From NCBI RefSeq assembly GCF_018613675.1, contig NZ_JAGGPQ010000020.1, forward strand, positions 107,894 through 171,893: a DNA stretch of 64,000 bases, given 5' to 3'. The position numbers were made by a program, and so were the translations under genes. This document shows, piece by piece, positions 1-7,805 of the stretch; the stretch's first letter is position 1; every line of letters begins with the position of its first letter. The notes below the pieces were generated by a model, which worked only from the letters and a program-made list of their open reading frames with translations, made no database searches and was not told the origin of the DNA. The DNA is from Arthrobacter sp. ISL-85 (GTDB lineage Bacteria > Actinomycetota > Actinomycetes > Actinomycetales > Micrococcaceae).

Positions 1-37
1 ATGTTTCGATCCTGCTGATGACGGTCACGCGGCGGTC

Positions 38-916
38 CTAACCCTTGGTGGCGCCGGCGGTCAGGCCGGAAACGATGTACTTCTGCGTGAAGAGCGCAAT
101 GATCATGATGGGGATGGTGACAACGGTCGCCGCGGCCATCAGCCCGCCCCAGTCAATGCTGGCGTAGGAGACGAAGTCGAAGATCGCCACGGGCAAGGTC
201 TTGGTCTTGGCGCCGGAGAGCACCAGCGCGAACATGAAGTTGTTCCACGAGAAGATAAAGGACAGGATGCCGGCGGTGGCGATGCCGGACACGGCCAGCG
301 GCAGGGTGATCAGCCGGAACGCGCCGATCGGCGTGAGGCCATCCACCTCGGCCGATTCCTCCAGTTCGAGGGGCAGCGAGTCAAAGTAGCTCATCATGAT
401 GTAGACGATCAACGGGAGGGCCACGAACATGTGGCTGAGGATCAGCACCTCGAACTTGCCCACCATGCGCAGGTTCGAGAAGACGTAGTACCAGGGCACC
501 AGGAGTGAGACGCCCGGGATAACGCGGGCCATCAGGACCACCAGCGCGGAGCGGTGCATGCTGAAGCGACTCATCGCGTAGGCCGCAGGAACGCCCAGGA
601 CGATCGACAGCGCGGTGGAGACGAAGGCCACCCAGAAGCTGTTGACGATGAACACGAAGTAGTTGTTGCGCTGCAGCACGTTGGCGTAGTTCTCGAAGGT
701 GGGCGAGAACACGAAGGCCTTGCCGGTGTCGTAGATGTCCACGTTGGTCTTCAGCGACGCCAGGAGCATCCAGAACAGCGGCGCGAGCAGGAACAGCACC
801 ACCAGAATCAAGGCCACCACGCGGAACACCTTGTAGGCGCGGGTGCCCAGGGGCTTGCGGCGGCGCGTGGGCCGGCTGTCAGCGACGGTGGTGGCGGAAT
901 CTGTCATGACGGTCAT
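38..916 (-). CDS. Carbohydrate ABC transporter permease (MalG type)
   Basis: Inner-membrane subunit of a sugar importer, about 292 residues. It has an N-terminal membrane segment (VVALILVVLFLLAPLFWML) and further hydrophobic spans. The MalG-family EAA loop appears as EESAEVDGLTPIGAFRLITL, which is where the ATPase docks. The chosen start is the ATG at 916, which overlaps the stop of the upstream permease (ATGA), indicating translational coupling; a second ATG at 907 is possible. It is the third gene of a binding protein-permease-permease operon. The ATPase is not in the window, as is common when a shared MsiK-like ATPase is used. The sugar cannot be told from sequence. Confidence 0.9.
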   Translation of the reverse strand: MTVMTDSATTVADSRPTRRRKPLGTRAYKVFRVVALILVVLFLLAPLFWMLLASLKTNVDIYDTGKAFVFSPTFENYANVLQRNNYFVFIVNSFWVAFVSTALSIVLGVPAAYAMSRFSMHRSALVVLMARVIPGVSLLVPWYYVFSNLRMVGKFEVLILSHMFVALPLIVYIMMSYFDSLPLELEESAEVDGLTPIGAFRLITLPLAVSGIATAGILSFIFSWNNFMFALVLSGAKTKTLPVAIFDFVSYASIDWGGLMAAATVVTIPIMIIALFTQKYIVSGLTAGATKG

Positions 917-1866
917 TTGCTTACCGCTTTCTTGCGCATGGTGAGCAACCACATGGAGCCGATGATGATCATGAAGAACAGGATCAGCACCGCCGAGGAG
1001 AGCCCGTACTGGTTGTAGTCGAAGCTCAGTCCGTAGGCGTAGACGTTCAAGGTCTCCACTTCATGGAACGAGCCGCCGCCCTTGCCCTTGGTGGCGTAGA
1101 GGATGTCGAAGGTCTTCAGGGCATCGATGCCGCGCAGCAGGATAGCCACGATCACTGTGGGCATCATGAGGGGCAGTGTGATGTAGAAGAACCGTTGGAA
1201 GGCGTTGGCGCCGTCCACGCGGGCGGCCTCGTCGGGTTCGTCCGAGAGTGAGGTCAGGCCGGCCAGCAGGATCAGGACCACCATGGGGGTCCACTGCCAC
1301 ACGTCCATGAAGATGGTGGTGCCCAGGGCGGTGTCCTGCCCGGACAGCCACGGCTGGGGCGGAATGCCCACCATGCCCAGGAGTTGATTAACGAAGCCGA
1401 TGTTGGGGTCGAAAATGAGCCGCCACATCATGCCGACGGCCACGGGCGTGGCCACCAGTGGCAGCAGGATGGCCACCCGGACCCACTTTTCGCCGCGGAA
1501 GGGCCGCCACAGGAGCAGCGCAACGCCCATGCCCAGCATCACTTCGAAGGCCAGCGCGACGCCGGTGAAGGCAAGGGTGCGGCCCACGGCGGGCCAGAAA
1601 CGCTCCATGTCGCCCAGGACCGTGAGGTAGTTCTTCAGTCCGACGAACTCCGTGGCGGCCCGGACTGAGCCCTGGGAGTCGGTCAGGCTCAGGTACACGG
1701 TCCAGGCGAGCGGAAAGATGATCAGGACGCCGACGAAGATCATGGCCGGCGCGGCGAAGAGCCATTTGCGGTGCCGGTTGGCCCAGGCGGAAAAGCTCCC
1801 CCCGGCGCCGGCGGGTCCGCCGGCCCGGCGTGTGCGGGCACTGCGGGGAGGGTTCATTACAGACAT
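913..1866 (-). CDS. Carbohydrate ABC transporter permease (MalF type)
   Basis: First permease of the importer, 317 residues, integral membrane. Residues 1-28 are Arg/Ala/Gly-rich and cytoplasmic. A membrane segment follows (LFAAPAMIFVGVLIIFPLAW), then a periplasmic stretch and five more hydrophobic helices. The EAA loop is EPDEAARVDGANAFQRFFYI, with the typical EAARVDGA core. The ATG at 1866 is preceded by GGTG. The gene lies 95 bases downstream of the binding-protein gene, separated by a strong hairpin, and overlaps the next permease by 4 bases. Confidence 0.9.
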   Translation of the reverse strand: MSVMNPPRSARTRRAGGPAGAGGSFSAWANRHRKWLFAAPAMIFVGVLIIFPLAWTVYLSLTDSQGSVRAATEFVGLKNYLTVLGDMERFWPAVGRTLAFTGVALAFEVMLGMGVALLLWRPFRGEKWVRVAILLPLVATPVAVGMMWRLIFDPNIGFVNQLLGMVGIPPQPWLSGQDTALGTTIFMDVWQWTPMVVLILLAGLTSLSDEPDEAARVDGANAFQRFFYITLPLMMPTVIVAILLRGIDALKTFDILYATKGKGGGSFHEVETLNVYAYGLSFDYNQYGLSSAVLILFFMIIIGSMWLLTMRKKAVSK

Positions 1867-1900
1867 GGTTCACCTAAGAGTTTGGGGGTGAAGTGGGCCG

Positions 1901-1930
1901 CGCCGGGACGGCTGCGAAGCCGTCCCGGCG
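1901..1930 (-). terminator. Perfect hairpin between binding-protein and permease genes
   Basis: A 13-bp perfect inverted repeat (1901-1913 with 1918-1930) with a GCGA loop and no T tract. It sits between the stop of the solute-binding protein and the first permease. Hairpins in this position often stabilise the upstream message or cause partial termination, giving more binding protein than permease. The structure is seen; the role is inferred. Confidence 0.6.
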
Positions 1931-1961
1931 GGATGTTCAGGCGTGTTTGGCGCCCTGCGTC

Positions 1962-3260
1962 CTACTTCTTTTCGCTGTCCAGGAAGCTCTGGAAAGCAGT
2001 CTGGGCGTCGTTGGCCGCGGCGGCGGGGTCCGCACCGGTGATGGTGGCAACAATCGGCCCGCCCACGATTTCCCGTGCCTTGCCTACCGTGACGACCTCG
2101 GGGCGGTCGTGGCCCACACCGGTCTTGGCGCTGGCGGAAATCGCGTCGGCCAGGTCCTTCGGGTAGGTGGATGTTCCGTCAGGGTTGGCCCAGACGGACG
2201 CGCGGGGGCCGGGGACGCCGGCCTTCTGGGCTTCCAGCGTGCGTTCCTTGCTGGTGGCCCACTGTATGAACTTCCAGGCGTTCTCCTGGTTGCTGGAGTT
2301 CTGGTTCACGCCAAGTGCCCAGGAGGGGATGTTGTACGGCTTGGAACCGGCTGGGCCTGCGGGCAGCGCGGCGAATCCAACCTTGTCTGCCACCTTGGAC
2401 TTGGCGGGATCAGTGGCGTTCTTGTAGAGCGAGTCGGCCTCGGTGTAGAAGGCTGCGCCGCCCTGGGTGAAGATAGCCATTGCCTCCGGCCAGCTCATGT
2501 CCGTGCTGACGTTGGCGGGGCCGTAGTTCTTGATCAGGCCGCCGTAGAAGGAGTAGGCCTTCTTGGCGGCATCGGTGTTGACGGACGCCTTGCCGCTGGA
2601 GTCGACGAAGTCGCCGCCGAAGCTGTAGAGGAAGCTGGAGAACTGGGTGACGGCGGCGGACTTGCCGGTGCGGGCCACGAAGCCTGCGGTGTCCGGGGAG
2701 GAAGCCTTGATGGCCTTGGCTGCCGCTTCCAGCTCATCCATGGTCTTGGGGACCTGGAGTCCTGCGGCCTGGAGCAGGTCCTTGCGGTAGTACAGCACCT
2801 CGCGTTCGGTGATGATCGGCACGCCAACCACCTTGCCGTCAACGGTGGTGGCCTTGACGGGGCCTTCCTGGTAGTCCTTCCAGTCCCAGTTGGAGTCCGA
2901 CGAGACGTTCTTCGTCAGGTCCGCCAGGTAGCCGTTCTTGGCGAAGGCTTTGCCTTCCTGCAGCGGGCGGTACATCATCACGTCGATCTCATCGCTGCCT
3001 GCGTTGAGCTTGACGTTGTACTGGTCCGAGAGCTGGTCTTCGCCCAACTGGGTGAGCTCGACCTTCAGTCCGGTGGACTTTTCGAACTCCGGGATGGCGG
3101 CCTTGATGCCGTCAGTCCAGACGTGGTTGGCGAGGGTGACGCGGACGGTGCCGGACTGCTTGGCCTCGTCGCTGCCACCTCCGCCGCCGCTGCAGGCGGT
3201 CAGCCCCAGCGACATCGCCGCGGCCACGGCCGCGTACTTCACAATTGAACGCCGCTTCAT
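1962..3260 (-). CDS. Extracellular solute-binding lipoprotein of sugar ABC transporter
   Basis: A 432-residue substrate-capturing protein of the sugar importer, anchored outside the membrane. Residues 1-23 form a lipoprotein signal (MKRR start, hydrophobic core, lipobox LTAC with Cys23), followed by a Gly/Ser linker. The remainder matches family-1 binding proteins, with a GLKVELTQLGEDQL region near the N-terminus and the KFIQWATSKE motif near the C-terminus. The start ATG is preceded by GGGAG at 5-base spacing. It heads the operon, with a promoter at 3338-3367, and is divergent from a GntR regulator that probably controls it. Confidence 0.92.
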   Translation of the reverse strand: MKRRSIVKYAAVAAAMSLGLTACSGGGGGSDEAKQSGTVRVTLANHVWTDGIKAAIPEFEKSTGLKVELTQLGEDQLSDQYNVKLNAGSDEIDVMMYRPLQEGKAFAKNGYLADLTKNVSSDSNWDWKDYQEGPVKATTVDGKVVGVPIITEREVLYYRKDLLQAAGLQVPKTMDELEAAAKAIKASSPDTAGFVARTGKSAAVTQFSSFLYSFGGDFVDSSGKASVNTDAAKKAYSFYGGLIKNYGPANVSTDMSWPEAMAIFTQGGAAFYTEADSLYKNATDPAKSKVADKVGFAALPAGPAGSKPYNIPSWALGVNQNSSNQENAWKFIQWATSKERTLEAQKAGVPGPRASVWANPDGTSTYPKDLADAISASAKTGVGHDRPEVVTVGKAREIVGGPIVATITGADPAAAANDAQTAFQSFLDSEKK

Positions 3261-3337
3261 TACGACTCCCTATGCTCAAGGCCACGGATAGACCGGGCCG
3301 GTTGCATGACGCCTCGTTACGTCTGCTCTGTTCAGCG

Positions 3338-3367
3338 AGCATAGACAAATAAGGCAGACATATACAA
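3338..3367 (-). promoter_or_regulatory. Putative promoter of the sugar ABC operon
   Basis: On the minus strand a TTGTAT -35 (3362-3367) and TATGCT -10 (3338-3343) are separated by 18 bases, 78 bases upstream of the binding-protein ATG. AGACA-type repeats inside the spacer could be regulator half-sites, but no clear palindrome is present. Prediction from motif match only. Confidence 0.45.
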
Positions 3368-3385
3368 GACCTTGCCTTGCGCCCA

Positions 3386-3391
3386 TATGAT
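3386..3391 (+). promoter_or_regulatory. TATGAT -10 box of the divergent GntR gene
   Basis: TATGAT ends 6 bases before the regulator ATG at 3398. Transcription would therefore start at or next to the start codon, giving a leaderless message. No ribosome-binding site is visible ahead of that ATG, which fits. Leaderless regulators are common in actinobacteria. Confidence 0.45.
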
Positions 3392-3397
3392 TTATTC

Positions 3398-4147
3398 ATG
3401 ACCATCCCAAAGGCGGCGTTGTCCCCCGACCTGCATTCATCGCTGGTCGAGAACCTGGGCCTGGCCATTGCCGCGGGAACACTCGCGCCGAATTCCATCC
3501 TGCGGCTGGACGAGCTGGAGGCGCAGCACAAGGTGTCCCGCTCCGTGATCCGGGAGGCCACCCGCGTCCTGTCCTCCATGGGAATGCTCGAATCCCGGCG
3601 CCGCCTCGGCACGGTGGTCCAGCCGGAGGCCAGCTGGAACCTTTACGATCCCCAGGTGATCCGCTGGCGGCTGGCATCGGCCAAGCGGCTGGAGCAGCTG
3701 CGGGCCCTGAATGAATTGCGCGGCGCCATTGAGCCGCAGGCCGCGCGCCTGGCAGCGGAACGCGCTTCCTTGGACGCCGCCAGCGACTTGGTGTCCATGG
3801 CTGCGAGGCTGTGGGCTGCCGGGCAGCGGGGGGACCAGGGCGAGTTCCTGCGCCTGGACATAGAGTTTCACGCCGCCGTCCTCAATTCCTCCGGCAACCT
3901 GATGTTTTCGCAGCTTCACAACCTGGTGGCTGAAGTGCTGGCCGGGCGGACCCAGCACGGCCTAATGCCGCATCTTCCGGACCACGAAGCGCTGCAGTTG
4001 CATGTGGACGTGGCGAGCGCCATTCAACACCGCGATGCAGGTGCCGCGCACGCCGCCATGAGCAGGATCGTGGAGCAGTCCACCGAAGAGATGGGTGATA
4101 TCTGGTCCAGCAGCCACGCGGGCGGAGAGACTCCCGGAAACCCCTGA
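3398..4147 (+). CDS. GntR-family regulator, FadR/FCD subfamily
   Basis: DNA-binding regulator of about 249 residues. An N-terminal winged helix (about residues 10-75; VSRSVIREATRVLSSMGMLE is the recognition region) is followed by an all-helical FCD domain. Probable metal/ligand residues lie in LDIEFHAAVL and in the HVDVASAIQHRDAGAAH segment. FCD domains usually sense organic or sugar acids. The start at 3398 was chosen over an upstream TTG because it begins just before the winged helix and follows a TATGAT box. It is divergent from the sugar ABC operon and most likely its repressor; the effector is unknown. Confidence 0.88.
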   Translation: MTIPKAALSPDLHSSLVENLGLAIAAGTLAPNSILRLDELEAQHKVSRSVIREATRVLSSMGMLESRRRLGTVVQPEASWNLYDPQVIRWRLASAKRLEQLRALNELRGAIEPQAARLAAERASLDAASDLVSMAARLWAAGQRGDQGEFLRLDIEFHAAVLNSSGNLMFSQLHNLVAEVLAGRTQHGLMPHLPDHEALQLHVDVASAIQHRDAGAAHAAMSRIVEQSTEEMGDIWSSSHAGGETPGNP

Positions 4148-4199
4148 CGCCCCGGCGCAGTCCGGCGCCAGAGCTGCCTATCCCGGCCGCGCCGGGGCG
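4148..4199. terminator. Long-loop inverted repeat between convergent genes
   Basis: Arms CGCCCCGGCGC (4148-4158) and GCGCCGGGGCG (4189-4199) are perfect complements separated by 30 bases. They sit where the GntR gene and the antiporter gene converge. The repeat overlaps the last codons of the antiporter. It may be a bidirectional terminator; there is no T tract. Confidence 0.4.
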
Positions 4200-5329
4200 G
4201 GACGAGTGAACGTGCGGGCAGCCCGTGAACCTGCCGCGGCGCTTGCCCCGATGGTGATAAGGGCGCCCAGGATCATGGCGGAAGCTTCTCCGGGCGCCAG
4301 CAGATCCAGTTGGGAGCCGATGGCGGCGGCGGCAACCGGCACGCCCAGCTGCGATGCCGAAAGCACTGCGAGCGGCAGCGGCTGGCCGAGCAGGCGCAGG
4401 CTTCCGTGGACCAGAAGGGTCCCCGCTCCAAGGCAAATCCCGAGGAGCACCATGCCTGGAGTGGTGGCGAGCGCGCGCAGGTTGAGCGATGCACCCAGCC
4501 AGACGAAGAACACGGGCCCGAGGAAACCGTCGCTGACCGCGAACAGCTGGTGCGCCAGCCGCCGGGGTTCACCCACTGCCGCCACCACCAGCCCAAACGA
4601 GAATCCCGCGAGCATCACGGACACGTGGCCTGCGACGGCAAGCCCGGAAAGCGCGAAGAGCAAGGCAAGCTGGACCCGCAGTTCCAGGGCGAACTTCCGT
4701 TCCTCGGACACGTCATGCACCCGCCCGCGGGTGCCGCTGAGCTCCAGCCACCGGAGAACGAAGAACAACACCACGGAAGATGCCGCGACGGCGGCCGCAC
4801 CGAGTGCAGCCTTCGGGGCATTGGGCGGGTCGACGGCGAGGGGGAGCGCCACAATGCAGGCGATATCCGCCACCGCCACCTGCGCCGTCGTCGTGAGGAC
4901 CTTGGGCCCCGCCAGCCTCAGGGAATCAATGATCGGCAGGACAAGGGCCGCCGACGACGACGCGAGCAGGACGATGTAGAGCGGAGCGTGCCCGGTGCCG
5001 AAGGCGAACGCAATGGCGCTTCCGACGGCGGCCGCGAGCGCCGCGGCGATCGCGGCCCGCAGCGCACCGCCGCCCAGGGCTGGGCGGATGGCCCGGTCCC
5101 GCACCGGCACATGCGTTCCGGCTACGAACATGATGAGGGCGAATCCGACGTCGGCAACGAACGTGAAGGTCGGATCGGAGGAATCCACCAGTCCCAGGCC
5201 GGTGCGTCCGATGGCGATGCCGGCGAGCAGTTGCCCGAGCACCATGGGCAGATGCCAATTCCGGGGGAACGCCAGCAAGGGCCCAAGAAGCGCGACAGTG
5301 GCGATCAGCGAAAGCTGGAAGAACGACAC
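4178..5329 (-). CDS. Cation:proton antiporter (CPA2/KefB-like membrane domain)
   Basis: Polytopic membrane protein of about 383 residues with 11-13 hydrophobic segments. It shows CPA2 hallmarks: FPRNWHLPMVLGQLLAGIAIGRTGLGL near the N-terminus (given here by its position, about residues 21-47) and FVADVGFALIMFVAGTHV. It exchanges monovalent cations for protons. The start is the GTG at 5329, which has GGAGG 3 bases upstream; the reading frame extends further up, but that part is Pro/Gly-rich and not family-like. There is no TrkA-N domain, so regulation by nucleotide binding is not expected. Confidence 0.82.
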   Translation of the reverse strand: MSFFQLSLIATVALLGPLLAFPRNWHLPMVLGQLLAGIAIGRTGLGLVDSSDPTFTFVADVGFALIMFVAGTHVPVRDRAIRPALGGGALRAAIAAALAAAVGSAIAFAFGTGHAPLYIVLLASSSAALVLPIIDSLRLAGPKVLTTTAQVAVADIACIVALPLAVDPPNAPKAALGAAAVAASSVVLFFVLRWLELSGTRGRVHDVSEERKFALELRVQLALLFALSGLAVAGHVSVMLAGFSFGLVVAAVGEPRRLAHQLFAVSDGFLGPVFFVWLGASLNLRALATTPGMVLLGICLGAGTLLVHGSLRLLGQPLPLAVLSASQLGVPVAAAAIGSQLDLLAPGEASAMILGALITIGASAAAGSRAARTFTRPAPARPG

Positions 5330-5600
5330 CTGCCTCCTTTTGCCGCCGCGCCCGGACCAATGCCCCGCCGCAGGCACAGGCAACCGGTCAACGCCGGGAC
5401 GGATAGTGGGCCCACAGTACTCACGCCCATGCACGGGGTCAACGGCGCCTGCGCTGAAGTCCCACGGTGGCACGGTGGTGACGACTGCAAGTTCGATGTC
5501 ACCCAGGAACAGTTACTTCCCCTGAGCGCTCAAGCCCGCGACGACGACACGCGGGGTAATCCTGACGGCGCCGCCGTCCTCGATCCGCTGGAAAGTGTGC

Positions 5601-6065
5601 TCAGTATTCGCCCTTGATCACGAAGTAGGAGCCGCGGATGGTGCCGGCGAGCTTGGACTTCTGCCGGGCGAACTTGAAGCTGGAAGCCAATTCCTCCGGG
5701 ACCTCCATACCGTCCGAGAGTTTGAAGCCCACCGCCCGTTTGCCACCCTCCTCAATGCCGTACATGACGTTGATGGACAGCCCGGACTCGTAAAACACGT
5801 AGGCCATGCGCAGCCCAGCCACCTCAAAGGAGGACACCTCAAGGGGCTTGGACTTGATGACCAGGTCCCGCTCCGATTTGAGGATCTTGTTTACGTAGTC
5901 GAGCGTTTCCGGGGCATCCCGCGCCGGCGTGGTGGTGAACTCGTGGTCGTACTTGTTCTTGTAGTAGCGCGCCTCGTTGGCGCGCAGCCCGGCCAGCGCG
6001 TCGGCAACTGGTGATGATTCCAGACCAACGGTTGAGACGTCCTTAAAATCCACGGTGTATGGCAT
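5601..6065 (-). CDS. Conserved hypothetical protein, 154 aa
   Basis: Unrecognised soluble protein. The ATG at 6065 (MPYTVDFKDVSTVG) has an ideal AGGAGG five bases upstream and was preferred to an ATG 30 bases earlier. The sequence is a balanced mix of charged and hydrophobic residues without signal peptide or membrane segment, with a basic C-terminal half (KFARQKSKLAG). It stands alone: an intergenic stretch of 271 bases separates it from the antiporter and a degenerate region lies upstream. Confidence 0.75.
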   Translation of the reverse strand: MPYTVDFKDVSTVGLESSPVADALAGLRANEARYYKNKYDHEFTTTPARDAPETLDYVNKILKSERDLVIKSKPLEVSSFEVAGLRMAYVFYESGLSINVMYGIEEGGKRAVGFKLSDGMEVPEELASSFKFARQKSKLAGTIRGSYFVIKGEY

Positions 6066-6191
6066 GAGTCCTCCTGGGAATGATGTTTTGGACATCCTTG
6101 CAGATCCGAGCCCCCTGCCGCACCGGGCGGGGCGCTACTTCATCAGCCCGCCCGACACACTAGGAACAGGCGGCGGCTTTCATTCACGGGA

Positions 6192-6380
6192 ATGATCCGG
6201 AGGGATCCGTGCCGCGCTTGGTCCTGTGGGGTTTGGGCGAGTGGAGTTTGGTGGAACTACGTTGTCCGGCCCTTGGAAGAAGCCGACCTGGGGGGGCGCT
6301 TTGGCGAGAGGTTCCAGCAGTACCGTGAGGCGGTATGCTGCTGCATCCCCCCGGTCTGCGGAGCCTGCCGCCTGCCCTAA
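6192..6380 (+). pseudogene. C-terminal remnant of isoprenylcysteine methyltransferase-like protein
   Basis: A 62-codon reading frame. Its middle, NYVVRPLEEADLGGRFGERF followed by QQYREAV and a CCCIPP end, reproduces the C-terminal signature of the isoprenylcysteine carboxyl methyltransferase (ICMT/PEMT-like) family (N..V...EE..L..RFG..F..Y...V...IP). The membrane segments that normally precede this motif are absent in all frames upstream, and there is no ribosome-binding site. This looks like the tail of a decayed gene. Its TAA overlaps the stop of the UspA gene on the other strand. Confidence 0.5.
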
Positions 6381-6814
6381 TCCGTGCCCGGTTCGCGGAT
6401 CACCAGCACCGGGCAGTGCGCGTGGTGGATGGTCTGGTGGGATACGGAGCCGAGCAGCATCCCGGTGAATCCCCCGTGGCCGCGTGAACCAACCGCCACA
6501 AGGTCGGCATTCCGGGAAGCGTCGATAAGCGCCGACGCCGGATTGCCCTCCACGACGCGTCCTGTAACGGTCACGCCCTGGTCCTTTATGCGTTCGAGCT
6601 CAGCCTCCAGGATGGCCTGGGCGTCCTTCTCGAAAATCTCGTAGTCCCACGCAGTGCCCATAGCATCGCTGACGTAAGGGAAGCTCCACGCCGTCACGGC
6701 CTGCACCTCGCCCTTGCGCAGCCTGGATTCTTCGATTGCCCAGTCCATCGCCGCCCGCGACTGGTCGGAACCGTCCACACCAACCACTATTTTGAAGCTT
6801 CCGTTACCGGACAC
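6377..6814 (-). CDS. Universal stress protein (UspA family)
   Basis: Single-domain nucleotide-binding stress protein, 145 residues. It has the N-terminal IVVGVDGSDQS and the ATP-binding pattern VGSRGHGGFTG followed by GSVSHQTIHHAHCPVLVIR near the C-terminus (G-2x-G-9x-G-S/T), so it belongs to the ATP-binding branch. The start is the GTG at 6814: the first family-like residues follow immediately and AAAAGGGG precedes it. The longer open frame upstream is Arg/Ser-rich noise. Usp proteins of this type respond to starvation or oxygen limitation. Confidence 0.9.
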   Translation of the reverse strand: MSGNGSFKIVVGVDGSDQSRAAMDWAIEESRLRKGEVQAVTAWSFPYVSDAMGTAWDYEIFEKDAQAILEAELERIKDQGVTVTGRVVEGNPASALIDASRNADLVAVGSRGHGGFTGMLLGSVSHQTIHHAHCPVLVIREPGTD

Positions 6815-6851
6815 GGGGGCCCCTTTTCCTGTCGTGAGGCTTCTGGCGGAA

Positions 6852-7136
6852 CTAGCCCTGGCCTGTTGCGGTGCCCTGCGCCGGCACGGCCACGGTGGAA
6901 TGCTCCGTTTTGGCTGCCTGGTGCGGGTTTCCCGCTTCCTTTGCACAGTGGAGGCAGCAGTAGATGCCTGCTTCGCTTTCAACAGGGTGGCCCAGGATTC
7001 GGCAGCCGCAGTGCTCACAGGCCGGAGCCATCATATGAATGGCGCATTCGAAGCTGTCGAACGTGCCGGTCTGGTTTCCCATACTGACGGTGAACATGCG
7101 GCCCTCGCTGCTGCCGCAGACATCACATGCGCCCAT
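6852..7136 (-). CDS. Metallothionein-like Cys-rich protein
   Basis: A 94-residue metal-binding protein. The N-terminal part has one CxxC (MGACDVCGSSEG). The second half carries CEHCGCRILGH followed by IYCCLHCAKEAG, which resembles the prokaryotic metallothionein (SmtA-like) core with its CCxxCA ending. The ATG at 7136 follows GGAGG at 7-base spacing. It probably binds Zn, Cu or Cd, or acts as a treble-clef zinc protein. It is on the same strand as and just upstream of the Usp gene, suggesting a small stress operon. Confidence 0.7.
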   Translation of the reverse strand: MGACDVCGSSEGRMFTVSMGNQTGTFDSFECAIHMMAPACEHCGCRILGHPVESEAGIYCCLHCAKEAGNPHQAAKTEHSTVAVPAQGTATGQG

Positions 7137-7524
7137 GACCCTTGCCTCCTGTGGTCCTCGCCTGTTCCAGACACTCAAGTTGACTGCTTGGGCGGGTGCA
7201 ATGCCTAGGGGCAAAGGTCCCACGGCGCTGGATGTGGCGGAGGTAGCGTTCAGGCGAATCCATGTATCGCCGCCAGTTCGCCACGAGCTCCAGTTCCTCC
7301 CAGGGCCGGGGCCGTAACCCCCAAGGCCCCACGTCAAGGATCAAAACTCCGGGAAGGGCGGCCAGCAGCGGGAAGCGGGCGCACATCACCACTTGGGATT
7401 TTCCGTCTGCCAGCAAAAGTTTTGCCTCTTTTCCAATCCGCCGCACCGGCCGTACCGAATCGCAAATGTAGGAGTGCAATTCAAGGGCAGGACGGGATGA
7501 TGGATGCCGTTGACCAGCAAGCAC
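7123..7524 (-). CDS. Possible small hypothetical protein (weak)
   Basis: A 133-codon frame that ends 14 bases inside the metallothionein-like gene, on the same strand. The middle (VVMCARFPLLAALPGVLILD, then WEELELVANWRRYMDSPERY) reads like real protein, but the codon use at both ends is poor. The GTG at 7524 has no clear ribosome-binding site, and its 5' end overlaps the gene on the other strand. A shorter form starting at the ATG at 7386 is more plausible. Not assigned to any family. Confidence 0.3.
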   Translation of the reverse strand: MLAGQRHPSSRPALELHSYICDSVRPVRRIGKEAKLLLADGKSQVVMCARFPLLAALPGVLILDVGPWGLRPRPWEELELVANWRRYMDSPERYLRHIQRRGTFAPRHCTRPSSQLECLEQARTTGGKGHGRM

Positions 7525-7805
7525 TGACCGGCGCTGTCATCAAGGAGCACCGGCTGGATCTGGCGCAGCTGTGGCTGGAGTTCGTTGGGCTGGGCGGGGA
7601 CGCCTCGGAACAGCTCATCCGGGACTACTGCGCGGGCCAGGGAACCCTTGCACCGAAGGAGCGGGACGCCCTGGCGCAGGCGGTCAATGAACATTGCGCT
7701 GCCGAGGGCCTGCCGCTGCGGGCTCCGCTCAGCAGCTATTCCCTGTTCCTTCTGCAGCCGGAGCCGCATGATCCGGAGCGGAAGGGACCCTACTCGTCGA
7801 AGTAG
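7497..7805 (+). CDS. Small hypothetical protein, 102 aa
   Basis: Soluble, acidic, helix-rich protein of unknown function (LDLAQLWLEFVGLGGDASEQ near the N-terminus, YSLFLLQPEPHDPERKGPYS at the end). Start ATG 7497 or 7500 follows GGGCAGGACGG. The frame has good actinobacterial codon use. It converges on and overlaps the end of the GAF-ANTAR gene by 16 bases. No motif identifies a family. Confidence 0.6.
   Translation: MMDAVDQQALTGAVIKEHRLDLAQLWLEFVGLGGDASEQLIRDYCAGQGTLAPKERDALAQAVNEHCAAEGLPLRAPLSSYSLFLLQPEPHDPERKGPYSSK

Noticed and set aside
7386..7769. A 127-codon minus-strand frame opposite the 102-residue gene
   Set aside because: Codon use is poor and it is explained as the complement of the forward gene.
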